Of a stretch of 64,000 nucleotides of DNA, positions 17,254 to 25,486 are shown piece after piece. Under the pieces are notes generated by a model. The model searched no databases. It was not told the origin of the DNA and saw only the letters and a program-made list of their open reading frames with translations. Source of the DNA: Mucilaginibacter phyllosphaerae. GTDB taxonomy: Bacteria > Bacteroidota > Bacteroidia > Sphingobacteriales > Sphingobacteriaceae. The stretch covers positions 434,001-498,000 of the forward strand of contig NZ_SNQG01000004.1 of NCBI RefSeq assembly GCF_004378255.1, given 5' to 3'. The translations under genes were made by a program, and so were the position numbers. Numbering within the stretch: the first letter of the stretch is position 1; every line of letters starts with the position of its first letter.

Positions 17254-18045
17254 TTATTTGCTTAAACGGGTGCCAAAACCGCTTTTGTTTTTTAACCGGC
17301 CCAGGTCATCTGAATGACCGATGATAACCGCCTTAACCCCGCAGGATATGGCCGTAAAGGCATTATCCATTTTAGGCAGCATGCCGCTGTGGATGATCTG
17401 CTCTGTTTTTAATTTTTCGTAGCGTTCGGGGTTTATCTCCCGTATCAGCGATTCTTCATCGTTAATGTCCTGCAACACACCCTTTTTCTCGAAACAATAT
17501 ACCAGCGTGGTTTCGTAAAGCCCGGAGAGCGCTACGGCCAATGCCGAGGCGATGGTATCTGCGTTGGTGTTCAGCATTTGCCCTTCGCCATCGTGTGTTA
17601 AGGCGCAAAAAACAGGGGTAAAGCCGCCATCCAGTAATTTGCTAATGTTTTCGGGGTTGATAGAGCCATCGAACAGATCGCCGGCAAAACCGTAATCGAT
17701 GGTTTTTACCGGGCGTTTTTTAGCACGGATGAAATCACCGTCGGCACCGGTAAGGCCAATGGCATTGTTGCCGTAACGCTGCAGCTGCGCCACAATATTT
17801 TTGTTGATCAGCCCGGCATACACCATGGTTACAATACGCAGGGTATCAATATCGGTTATGCGGCGGCCATCAACCAGTTTGGCTGTTATGCCCATTGTTT
17901 CTGACACCTGTGTAGCAACTTTGCCGCCGCCATGCACCAATATCTTATAACCTTCCAGCGCGGTAAAATCCTTCAGAAAACGATGCAGGTTTTCGGAGTT
18001 ATCAATTACGTTACCGCCAATTTTAATAATGTGCAGGGCTTGCAT
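17254..18045 (-). CDS. argB: Acetylglutamate kinase-type N-acylglutamate kinase
   Basis: A 263-residue amino acid kinase. HIIKIGGNVID at the N-terminus and VHGGGK at about 38-43 are the ATP-phosphate and substrate loops, and a C-terminal GMLPKMDNAFTAI (about 223-235) matches the family. It phosphorylates the N-acylglutamate intermediate in arginine synthesis. Whether the acyl group is acetyl or succinyl depends on the pathway; the carbamoyltransferase at 21480 suggests succinyl. It lies 3.4 kb from the rest of the arg genes, with divergent genes between. Confidence 0.94.
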   Translation of the reverse strand: MQALHIIKIGGNVIDNSENLHRFLKDFTALEGYKILVHGGGKVATQVSETMGITAKLVDGRRITDIDTLRIVTMVYAGLINKNIVAQLQRYGNNAIGLTGADGDFIRAKKRPVKTIDYGFAGDLFDGSINPENISKLLDGGFTPVFCALTHDGEGQMLNTNADTIASALAVALSGLYETTLVYCFEKKGVLQDINDEESLIREINPERYEKLKTEQIIHSGMLPKMDNAFTAISCGVKAVIIGHSDDLGRLKNKSGFGTRLSK

Positions 18046-18248
18046 AAGGGATGCTATATAAGTTCGATGGCAATTATAGTTATTTTTTGGGAGGATGGTG
18101 CTGATTAATTAAATCTAAACTTGTGTAGTGCGTTCACATACTCAGGCCTTACTGTATTTAAAAAGCTTCTGTTTTAAAACGATATAGGCTTTATCCTGTT
18201 AGGTATAAAATCAGCGGTTGTCAACTCGTTTGCAGCCGGTTATCAGCT

Positions 18249-19547
18249 ATGGATAAACAAAAGAATGCGATACCACGGGTAATTATTATCGGCGGCGGCT
18301 TTGGCGGCGTACAACTTGCTAAAAAATTAAAAAATGCACCCGTAGAAGTGCTGCTGCTGGATAAGCATAATTATCACACCTTTCAGCCGTTGCTTTACCA
18401 GGTGGCTACGGGCGCTATCGAGGGCGATTCGATCGGTTTCCCTATCCGGCGCATCTTTAGCAGGCAAAAGAATTTTACCTTCCACCTGGCCGAAGTGCAA
18501 AAAATAGATACGGCTAATAATACCGTTGAAACCAATGTTGGCAGCTACGCTTACGATTACCTGGTGATTGCCACCGGCGCAAACACCAATTACTTTGGCA
18601 ATAAGGAACTGGAACGGAACACCATGCCCATGAAAAACGTGGCCGAAGCATTAAACGTTAGAAGCCTGATACTGCAAAACCTGGAGAAAGCCCTGGTAAC
18701 AACCGATAAAACAGAGCGGGATGCCTTGCTTACGTTTGTAATTGTGGGCGGCGGGCCAACGGGGGTAGAGCTGGCAGGCGCCATATCCGAGCTGCGCGAA
18801 TTTATTTTGTGTAAAGATTATCCCGGCCTGTGCAACGCCGATATGAAGGTGTACCTGGTAGAGGGGAAGGCCGAGCTGCTGGCCGCAATGTCGCCGCAGG
18901 CATCCTTAAAGGCCAAAAAGTTTTTAACCGATATGGATATCACTATTTACAACAGTGTGCACGTAGAAAGTTATAACGGCTTTTTGCTGAAGATAGATGA
19001 CGGCACAACCATAAACACCCGCAATGTGTTTTGGGCGGCAGGCGTAAGGGGCGAGGTGCCCACTGGTATGCCCGAAGAAGCGGTGGTGAAAGGCGGCAGG
19101 TTACAAACCGATGAGATAAACCGGGTAAAGGGCTTTGATAATGTTTTTGCCATTGGCGATGTGGCCGCAGTGGTAACCGGGCAAAACCCCGCCGGTTTCC
19201 CCGGCGTGGCGCAGGTGGCCTTACAGCAGGGCAAGCATCTGGCAAAAAATATCAGCAATTTAATTAAGGGGCAGCCAACCACCCCTTTTACCTATACCGA
19301 TTTAGGCACCATGGCCACTATAGGGCGTAACAAAGCCGTTGCCGATTTGCATAAACTGCGTTTCCAGGGGTTTTTTGCATGGTTGTTGTGGATGTTTGTG
19401 CACCTGATGTCGTTAGCCGGGTTTAGTAACAAGGCTATTGTATTTTTTAACTGGGCGGTTAATTACCTTACCCGTAACAGCGATAACAGGCTGATCATAC
19501 ATTATTTTAAAACAGATACGATGGAACTGGACCCTGTTGCCCGGTAA
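18249..19547 (+). CDS. Type II NADH dehydrogenase-like FAD oxidoreductase
   Basis: A 432-residue flavoprotein with two nucleotide folds. The FAD site is VIIIGGGFGGVQLAKKL (about 11-27), followed by the NDH-2 signature HNYHTFQPLLYQVATG at about 42-57. The NADH site is FVIVGGGPTGVELAGAI (about 164-180). The C-terminal end has a hydrophobic helix (FFAWLLWMFVHLM) that would hold the enzyme on the membrane. It would pass electrons from NADH to quinone without pumping protons. It is followed 24 bases later by a cation/proton antiporter gene, an unusual but sensible pair. Both lie within the split arginine cluster. Confidence 0.88.
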   Translation: MDKQKNAIPRVIIIGGGFGGVQLAKKLKNAPVEVLLLDKHNYHTFQPLLYQVATGAIEGDSIGFPIRRIFSRQKNFTFHLAEVQKIDTANNTVETNVGSYAYDYLVIATGANTNYFGNKELERNTMPMKNVAEALNVRSLILQNLEKALVTTDKTERDALLTFVIVGGGPTGVELAGAISELREFILCKDYPGLCNADMKVYLVEGKAELLAAMSPQASLKAKKFLTDMDITIYNSVHVESYNGFLLKIDDGTTINTRNVFWAAGVRGEVPTGMPEEAVVKGGRLQTDEINRVKGFDNVFAIGDVAAVVTGQNPAGFPGVAQVALQQGKHLAKNISNLIKGQPTTPFTYTDLGTMATIGRNKAVADLHKLRFQGFFAWLLWMFVHLMSLAGFSNKAIVFFNWAVNYLTRNSDNRLIIHYFKTDTMELDPVAR

Positions 19548-19571
19548 GTTATCTCACAGAAACCCCATTGC

Positions 19572-20813
19572 ATGGATTTATTCCTCATTATAGCGCTGCT
19601 GATTATCGTAAGCGCCATTTATTCTTATATAAACGCCCGGTTCTTGAAATTGCCGGGTACAATAGGTATTGTTACGCTTGCTATACTGGGCTCGGTGTTA
19701 ACGCTTATTATCGATAGCCTTAACCCTAATATTGCCAAACACCTTACCGCATTGGCTAAAAACATTAATTTTTCTACCACGGTGCTTAATATTATGCTGG
19801 GGTTTTTATTATTTGCCACAGCCTTTAACCTGGATACCCGCAAACTTAGAAAAGAGATGCGGCCTGTGCTGATACTGAGTACACTGGGCGTAATTATCTC
19901 AACAACGGTTTTTGGTGCGTTATTTTACTGGATAACCGGTTTAATAGCTATTAAAGTGCCGTTTATTTATTGCCTGCTGTTTGGTGCGCTGGTTTCGCCT
20001 ACAGACCCGGTTGCTGTTGCTGCCATTATTAAAGGCTCAAAATTACCCGCAAACCTGGAAACCATCATCTCGGGCGAATCTTTGTTTAATGATGGGGTAG
20101 GCTTAGTGCTTTTTTTGCTGATATTAGAAGTTGCCCAATCGGGCGTAAATAACCTGGATATAGGCAAGGCCGTATTTTTATTTGTGCAGGAGGTTTTTGG
20201 CGGGGTAATACTGGGTGCAGTTACCGGCTGGCTGGCATTCCGGCTGATGAAATCTATTAATGATTTTCAAACCATTGTGCTGGTATCCCTGGCCCTGGTG
20301 ATGCTCGATTCTGTATTAGCGGCTTATTTTCATCTTTCTATCCCGCTGGCTGTGGTTACCGCCGGATTATTTGTCGGCGGCAGATCCATCAATGCCGACC
20401 GGAAAGAACGATCGCACGAGGCGCTTGAAAAATTCTGGCTGCTGATAGATGAGATCCTGAATGCCGTATTGTTTGTAATGATAGGCTTACAGATGGTAAA
20501 CGTGCCATTCATCAGCAATTACTGGATAACGGGCGGTATTGCCATAATTATCATTCTTGGCGCGCGCTGGATGAGCATTATGCTGCCGCTTACATTCCTG
20601 CGGCGATCATTACATGTAAATTACAGCAGTATTAACATTTTAACCTGGGCCGGTTTAAGGGGCGGTATATCCATAGCGCTGGCACTGGCCTTACCTGCAT
20701 CACCCTACCGGCATTTAATTTTGTCGGGGAGTTATTTTATCGTGATATTTTCTATCATCGTACAAGGGCTAACGCTTAACAAGCTTATCAATCTATCTTT
20801 TAATAAAAATTAG
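19572..20813 (+). CDS. Na+/H+ (cation:proton) antiporter, CPA1/NhaP type
   Basis: A 413-residue integral membrane protein with about 12 hydrophobic helices. GALVSPTDPVAVAAI at about 138-152 and GESLFNDGVGLVLF at about 168-181 are the family's ion-binding and helix motifs, and WAGLRGGISIALAL lies near the end at about 358-371. It exchanges Na+ or K+ for protons at the inner membrane. It is probably co-transcribed with the NADH dehydrogenase gene. Its last four bases overlap the end of the convergent PaiB gene. Confidence 0.92.
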   Translation: MDLFLIIALLIIVSAIYSYINARFLKLPGTIGIVTLAILGSVLTLIIDSLNPNIAKHLTALAKNINFSTTVLNIMLGFLLFATAFNLDTRKLRKEMRPVLILSTLGVIISTTVFGALFYWITGLIAIKVPFIYCLLFGALVSPTDPVAVAAIIKGSKLPANLETIISGESLFNDGVGLVLFLLILEVAQSGVNNLDIGKAVFLFVQEVFGGVILGAVTGWLAFRLMKSINDFQTIVLVSLALVMLDSVLAAYFHLSIPLAVVTAGLFVGGRSINADRKERSHEALEKFWLLIDEILNAVLFVMIGLQMVNVPFISNYWITGGIAIIIILGARWMSIMLPLTFLRRSLHVNYSSINILTWAGLRGGISIALALALPASPYRHLILSGSYFIVIFSIIVQGLTLNKLINLSFNKN

Positions 20814-21424
20814 CCCTTGTTTAATGCAGCCATGCAGGCAGCTATTTGCCGGTTGTTACTATCTGTTGAAGCGTTTAATGATGCCATGATATTTTGCCGT
20901 TCGGTTTCAGTACGGTTCTGGCTCAGTTTACTTTTGGCTTGCAGATCGGTTACTACTATTTCAAATGCAGTGATGCCGTTCATCATTTTCAACTTGTAAT
21001 CCCCGGCCAGGCCATCCCATTGTTTACGATAGCCGGCTTCGTAAAAACCGATCATTTTTTCTAACAATTGGGCTACATCGTCCTTAGCATCTATGAGGGT
21101 GGCTTTACCATAAGCGTGGATAGCAACATAATTCCAGGTGGGTACATTTTGCTCTTTTTGGTAATTGGCAGGGGATATGTAGGCGTGCGGTTCGGTAAAT
21201 ATTACCAATGATGTTTCCTTAAAAGCTGCTGAGGCCTGCGGGTTTGCCCTGGCAAAATGCGAGGTCAGCACTAATTGCCCATTCCGCTGCTCTATCAAAA
21301 AGGGCAGGTGGGTAGCTTCCGGCACACCATTCATCATCGTAACTATAGTAGCAAAGCTATACTTCTGCATAAAGGCTATAGCTTCCTGTTCATCAGTTAC
21401 TTGAAAGTGCTTGGGTATATACAT
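20810..21424 (-). CDS. PaiB-like FMN-binding protein
   Basis: A 204-residue protein of the PaiB / FMN-binding split-barrel family. The N-terminal MYIPKHFQVTDEQEAIAFMQKYSFATIVT and HLPFLIEQ (about 38-45) begin the barrel. VPTWNYVAIHAYGKA at about 99-113 and KMMNGITAFEI at about 151-161 are typical PaiB signatures. PaiB was named a transcriptional regulator of sporulation and degradative genes in Bacillus, but most members look like flavin- or haem-binding enzymes and DNA binding is uncertain. The gene converges on the antiporter gene. Confidence 0.85.
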   Translation of the reverse strand: MYIPKHFQVTDEQEAIAFMQKYSFATIVTMMNGVPEATHLPFLIEQRNGQLVLTSHFARANPQASAAFKETSLVIFTEPHAYISPANYQKEQNVPTWNYVAIHAYGKATLIDAKDDVAQLLEKMIGFYEAGYRKQWDGLAGDYKLKMMNGITAFEIVVTDLQAKSKLSQNRTETERQNIMASLNASTDSNNRQIAACMAALNKG

Positions 21425-21479
21425 ATCAATCTAACAAAAATGCTTAATGCCGGCAAATAACATGGCTAACCGGAAGGAA

Positions 21480-22430
21480 TTACAATGTTTCCAGCATTTG
21501 CTTCAACACCGCTTGTGCCGCCCAAACACGGTTGCCGGCCTCATGTATCACTACTGATCTTGGCCCGTCCAGTATCTCTGATGATAGTTCCAGGTCGCGG
21601 CGCACGGGTAGGCAGTGCATCACTTTGGCTGCAGGTGCCAGGGTATCCATTTTGGCATTGGTCAGCATCCAGTCCTCATTACCGCCTGTTACCGCGCCGT
21701 AAGGCTCATAAGCCGACCAGTTTTTTACATATACAAAATCAGCATCTTTTAATGCTTCGCCCTGGTTGTGCGTAATAGCGGCGCCTTTAGTAAAATCTGT
21801 ACAAAGCTCGTATCCGGCCGGGTGGGTAATGGTAAAATCAACATCGGCCCTACACATCCATTCGGCAAAAGAATTGGGCACAGCCTGCGGCAGGGCCTTT
21901 ATATGGGGCGCCCAGGTTAATACTACCTTGGGGCGTGCTTTCGTTTTTAATTCTTCGATAGTTACCAGGTCTGCCAGGCTTTGCAGCGGGTGGCGGGTGG
22001 CCGATTCCAGGCTAACCACCGGTACTTTACAAAATTCAACAAATTTGTTAAAAATGGTTTCGCTGTAATCCTCTTCCCGGTCCTTTAATCCCGGGAACGA
22101 GCGTACGCCGATGATATCAGAGTATTCGCCCATCACGCCTGCTGCTTCGCGGATATGCTCTACCGTAGTACCGTTCATGATCACGTTATCGCGCAGTTCA
22201 AGCGCCCAGCCCTCCTTATCAATATTAAGTACAATTACATTCATACCCAAATTCATGGCAGCCTTTTGGGTGCTCATGCGGGTGCGCAGGCTCGGGTTTA
22301 AAAAAACAAGGCTTAGGGTTTTATTTTTACCCAGATGCTGATGCGCGTATGGGTTTTGTTTTAATTGCAATGCTTCGGCAACCAGCGCCGGCACATCTTT
22401 AACATCATTTACCGAAGAAAATAGTTTCAT
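21480..22430 (-). CDS. argF': N-acylornithine (probably N-succinylornithine) carbamoyltransferase
   Basis: A 316-residue transcarbamylase. FLNPSLRTR at 43-51 is the carbamoyl phosphate loop in the form seen in the acetyl/succinylornithine enzymes rather than ornithine enzymes. HPLQSLADL and MHCLPVRRD are the other signatures. The residue that sets acyl specificity follows NGTT: it is Val90, in the place where the Bacteroides succinylornithine enzyme has Pro and the Xanthomonas acetylornithine enzyme has Glu. This argues for N-succinylornithine. The start is the ATG at 22430 (MKLFSSVNDV). It is the last arg gene of its block, 71 bases after argD. Confidence 0.92.
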   Translation of the reverse strand: MKLFSSVNDVKDVPALVAEALQLKQNPYAHQHLGKNKTLSLVFLNPSLRTRMSTQKAAMNLGMNVIVLNIDKEGWALELRDNVIMNGTTVEHIREAAGVMGEYSDIIGVRSFPGLKDREEDYSETIFNKFVEFCKVPVVSLESATRHPLQSLADLVTIEELKTKARPKVVLTWAPHIKALPQAVPNSFAEWMCRADVDFTITHPAGYELCTDFTKGAAITHNQGEALKDADFVYVKNWSAYEPYGAVTGGNEDWMLTNAKMDTLAPAAKVMHCLPVRRDLELSSEILDGPRSVVIHEAGNRVWAAQAVLKQMLETL

Positions 22431-22447
22431 TTTTAGCCTTATTATAA

Positions 22448-22492
22448 GCCTCACCTTATCCCTCGCCCAAAGAAGCGGGATGAGGTGAGGCC
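22448..22492. repeat. Strong intercistronic hairpin between argD and argF'
   Basis: GCCTCACCTTATCCC and a matching GGGATGAGGTGAGGC with one mismatch form a stem of about 15 bp with a loop of 14 bases. It lies between the two arginine genes and may modulate readthrough or protect the mRNA; it has no T run. Confidence 0.65.
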
Positions 22493-22501
22493 GCCTTGTT
22501 A

Positions 22502-23632
22502 TTAAGAATTTTTTAAAGTTGTAGCGAATGCCTCTAAAAACCTGTTGGCATAAGCTTTTGTTAAGTTAAGTGCCGGTAACAGCCTTACTACGTTTGGTTT
22601 AGCTTCGCCGGTAAAGATGTTATGCTTAAATAGCAGGTCCTTTTTAACGTTGCTTAATTCTTCGGGCAGTTCGATACCGATCATCAGGCCGCGGCCGCGT
22701 ATTTCCTTTACTTTATCAAATTTCTTTAGTTCTTCTATCAGGTAGCCACCAACTTCTGCAGCGTTTTGCATCAGGTTATCGCGCTCAATTACTTCCAGTA
22801 CAGCCAAACCTGCTGCACAGGCTAAATGGTTGCCGCCAAAGGTGGTACCCAGCATACCATAAGCAGGGGCTATTTTTGGGGATATGATGATACCGCCAAC
22901 AGGGAAGCCATTACCCATGCCTTTGGCCATAGAATAGATATCGGCATCGATCCCCGCAAAATCATGCGAGAAGAATTTACCTGTACGCCCATAGCCGCAC
23001 TGTACCGAATCTGCTATAAAAACGGCATTATATTCATCACAAAGCGTACGGATCTTTTGCAGGAAGTTTACCGGGGCAACCTGTATGCCGCCAACCCCCT
23101 GGATGCCCTCAATAATCACCGAAGAGATCTCGTTATTTTTAAAGGCCTCTGTTAAAGCAGCTTCATCATCCCAGGGCAAAAATATCACGTTATCCGTTTG
23201 GTTAACGGGGGCAACAATTTTGGGGTTATCCGTTACGGCAACAGCCAGTGAAGTACGCCCGTGAAAGGCTTTTTTGAACGTGATAACCTTTTTTTTACCG
23301 TTATAAAAAGACGCCAGCTTTAAAGCGTTCTCGTTAGCCTCGGCACCGGAGTTACACAGGAATAGCTGGTAATCTTCCTTGCCCGAAACATGGCCCAACT
23401 TGGCTGCTAACTCCGTTTGTAAGGGGATCTGGATAGAGTTTGAGTAAAAACCTATCTGGTGCAGCTGATCTTCTAAACGTTTTACGTAATGCGGGTTGGT
23501 ATGCCCTATGGAAATAACCGCATGCCCGCCGTAAAGATCAAGGTATTCGGTGCCTTTGTCGTCATAAACAAGGCTGCCTTCGCCTTTAACTATATTGATG
23601 GGGTTGATAGGATATACGTCGAATAAATTCAT
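22502..23632 (-). CDS. argD: Acetylornithine / succinylornithine aminotransferase
   Basis: A 376-residue class III PLP aminotransferase. NSGAEANENALKLA at about 94-107 and AFHGRT at about 122-127 are typical. IADSVQCGYGRTG at about 206-218 replaces the usual DEVQTG, and SMAKGMGNGFPVGG holds the Schiff-base lysine at Lys237. It makes the N-acylornithine of arginine synthesis from N-acylglutamate semialdehyde. In some species the same family also acts in lysine synthesis. It lies 51 bases after a four-helix-bundle gene and 71 before argF'. Confidence 0.93.
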   Translation of the reverse strand: MNLFDVYPINPINIVKGEGSLVYDDKGTEYLDLYGGHAVISIGHTNPHYVKRLEDQLHQIGFYSNSIQIPLQTELAAKLGHVSGKEDYQLFLCNSGAEANENALKLASFYNGKKKVITFKKAFHGRTSLAVAVTDNPKIVAPVNQTDNVIFLPWDDEAALTEAFKNNEISSVIIEGIQGVGGIQVAPVNFLQKIRTLCDEYNAVFIADSVQCGYGRTGKFFSHDFAGIDADIYSMAKGMGNGFPVGGIIISPKIAPAYGMLGTTFGGNHLACAAGLAVLEVIERDNLMQNAAEVGGYLIEELKKFDKVKEIRGRGLMIGIELPEELSNVKKDLLFKHNIFTGEAKPNVVRLLPALNLTKAYANRFLEAFATTLKNS

Positions 23633-23683
23633 TGAAGTAAAAAGTTTAAAGTGAAAAGTAAAAAGTTACGAATAGCTTCATTC

Positions 23684-24037
23684 CTAATTTCTTACTTTTT
23701 TAATCAATGAAATTAACATTGCTTTAATCTCATTGATATGTTGTGAATGAATATTATAAAGTTCGAGATTAATAAAACCCAGATCTTTAGACAGTAAAAT
23801 TAAATACTCAACTTCATGAGAAGAGCCTAAAGCAATTTGTAAATAACTTGCAAAATCTTTTGATGTAAATCTGCCAGTACCCTCAGCGATGTTTGTTGGT
23901 ATTGAAGTTGAGGCACGTTTTAATTGGCTTACCAGATTAAAAGCTTCGTCTTTTGGGAAAGAAGATAATGTACCGTAAATACCAACCACAAATGCATGTG
24001 ATTTTTGCCAAACTATTAGTTCCTTATAATCTTGCAT
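23684..24037 (-). CDS. Four helix bundle protein (23S rRNA intervening-sequence / S23 family)
   Basis: A 117-residue, all-helical protein. KELIVWQKSHAFVVGIY near the N-terminus, LVSQLKRASTSIPTNIAEG at about 36-54 and the C-terminal helices fit the S23/IVP family, which was first found inside 23S rRNA insertions and is often found as a stand-alone gene in Bacteroidota. The function is unknown. It sits between argC and argD and is bordered by A/T-rich repeats that read as imperfect inverted copies (AAAGTTTAAAGTGAAAAGT to the left; the complement of AAGTTTAAAAGTTGAAAGT to the right). This suggests it arrived as a passenger in the arginine operon. Confidence 0.85.
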   Translation of the reverse strand: MQDYKELIVWQKSHAFVVGIYGTLSSFPKDEAFNLVSQLKRASTSIPTNIAEGTGRFTSKDFASYLQIALGSSHEVEYLILLSKDLGFINLELYNIHSQHINEIKAMLISLIKKVRN

Positions 24038-24073
24038 TTCTTACTTTACACTTTCAACTTTTAAACTTCAACT

Positions 24074-25087
24074 TTAAAAACCGGTTGCCTTAAGTCGTAA
24101 ACCTGCGCGTTCGTCCAAGCCGAACATGATGTTCATGTTCTGTACGGCCTGGCCGGATGCGCCTTTAAGTAAATTATCCATAATGCTGATAATGAATATC
24201 TTATTATCATGTTTTTTAACCTGTATAAAACATTTGTTGGTATTCACAATTTGTTTCAGGTCAATATCTTTATTAGTTACATGCGTAAATGGATGCCCGG
24301 CATAATAGGCCTGGTATGTTTTTAAGGCTTCCGCTTCGCTCAGGTCGCATTCGGTATAAATAGAAGCAATGATACCGCGTGTAAAGCCACCACGATACGG
24401 TACAAAATTTATAGCCCCCCAGCCTCCTGAAGGGGGCGTAAAAGCACTTGCAGCCTGGTTAAGTGACTGGCCAATCTCGCCCAGGTGTTGGTGGTTAAAT
24501 ACTTTATAAACCGATAGGTTGTCGTTACGCCAAGTAAAGTGCGAGGTAGGCGAAAGGCTTTGCCCTGCGCCTGTAGAACCTGTAGTTGCTGTAATATGCA
24601 CCTCGTTTTTTAACAGGCCTTTTGCTGCCAGCGGTAATAAACCCAACTGCAGGCAGGTAGCAAAGCAGCCGGGGTTGGCAATATTTTCAGCAGTTTTAAT
24701 AGCCTCGCGGTTTAACTCCGGCAGGCCATATGTGAATTTTTTATTTTTAAATGCTGCATTCTGGCTTAATCTAAAATCCTGGCTCAGGTCAATTACCTTA
24801 ATATGATCGGGTATTTGGTTAGCCTCTAAAAACTTTTTGGCATCGCCGTGGCCTACGCATAAAAATAACACATCGATATTAAAAGCCAATTCCGCAGCGA
24901 AGGTAAGGTTGGTATCGCCAAAAAGATCGTGATGCACATCGTAAACATGGTTGCCGGCGTTGCTGTTGCTGTGCACAAATACGATCTCTGCATTGGGGTG
25001 ATTGATGAGTATCCGCAGCATTTCGCCACCGGTATAACCGGCGCCGCCAACAATACCTGCTTTTATTTTAGAGGTTGATTCTGTCAT
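24074..25087 (-). CDS. argC: N-acetyl-gamma-glutamyl-phosphate reductase (N-acyl)
   Basis: A 337-residue reductase for the third step of arginine synthesis. The N-terminal NADP fold is AGIVGGAGYTGGEML (about 10-24), NPGCFATCLQLGLLPL holds the catalytic Cys, and HQHLGEIGQ precedes the conserved region NFVPYRGGFTRG. Between them the sequence TPPSGGWGA is coded by a G/C hairpin repeat (24414-24438) inserted in frame. The start is the ATG at 25087 (MTESTSKIKAG), which overlaps the cupin gene by 20 bases. It reads into the four-helix-bundle gene 36 bases later. Confidence 0.94.
   Translation of the reverse strand: MTESTSKIKAGIVGGAGYTGGEMLRILINHPNAEIVFVHSNSNAGNHVYDVHHDLFGDTNLTFAAELAFNIDVLFLCVGHGDAKKFLEANQIPDHIKVIDLSQDFRLSQNAAFKNKKFTYGLPELNREAIKTAENIANPGCFATCLQLGLLPLAAKGLLKNEVHITATTGSTGAGQSLSPTSHFTWRNDNLSVYKVFNHQHLGEIGQSLNQAASAFTPPSGGWGAINFVPYRGGFTRGIIASIYTECDLSEAEALKTYQAYYAGHPFTHVTNKDIDLKQIVNTNKCFIQVKKHDNKIFIISIMDNLLKGASGQAVQNMNIMFGLDERAGLRLKATGF
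24414..24438. repeat. G/C hairpin repeat embedded in argC
   Basis: GCCCCCCAGCCTCCTGAAGG and the following GGGCG read in the argC frame as the residues TPPSGGWGA. It is a copy of the repeat also found at 25411, 25493 and around the aroA-aroC spacer. Confidence 0.8.
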
Positions 25088-25469
25088 TTTTTGTAGATGG
25101 GTAAGAATACAAAATAAATTCAAGGTCGGCCGTATCTTTATTGCTGATGAAGTGCTTTTGCCCCGGTAACACCAGGATGCCCTGTTCCGGCTTTAGCATA
25201 CTTTCTATACCATCAATGGTCATTACGGCACGGCCTTTTAAAATAAAAAACATTTGAGTTGCTTTTTCGTGATAGTGAAGCTGCTCGGCGGTATCCGGCG
25301 GCATCAGTTCCTGCTTTACAGAAAGTTCATCCGTGTCAACAAAGTTCCAGCCGTGGCAATCATCGCCCCAACGGTACTGGCTCAGGCATTCACCCCGCGA
25401 AAAAACAATAGCCCCCCCGCCCCCTAAAGGGGGAGTAGAAGTACCAGGAAGGTTATTCAAATTTTCCAT
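25068..25469 (-). CDS. Cupin domain protein in the arginine operon
   Basis: A 133-residue single-domain cupin. The metal-binding pattern is HYHEKATQMFFILKGRA at about 65-81 with PGQKHF near 102-107. Small cupins of this kind bind a metal and a small ligand, and the function here is unknown. The first 22 residues or so (to the TPPLGGGGAIVF part) come largely from a G/C hairpin repeat, so the ancestral start was probably just before FSRGECLSQY. It lies 17 bases after argG and overlaps argC by 20 bases, so it is translated with them. Confidence 0.82.
   Translation of the reverse strand: MENLNNLPGTSTPPLGGGGAIVFSRGECLSQYRWGDDCHGWNFVDTDELSVKQELMPPDTAEQLHYHEKATQMFFILKGRAVMTIDGIESMLKPEQGILVLPGQKHFISNKDTADLEFILYSYPSTKNDRINL
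25411..25435. repeat. G/C hairpin repeat embedded in the cupin gene
   Basis: GCCCCCCCGCCCCCTAAAGG followed by GGGAG codes TPPLGGGGA in the frame of the cupin gene on the minus strand. Confidence 0.8.
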
Positions 25470-25486
25470 TTTCTAATTTTTTTAGC

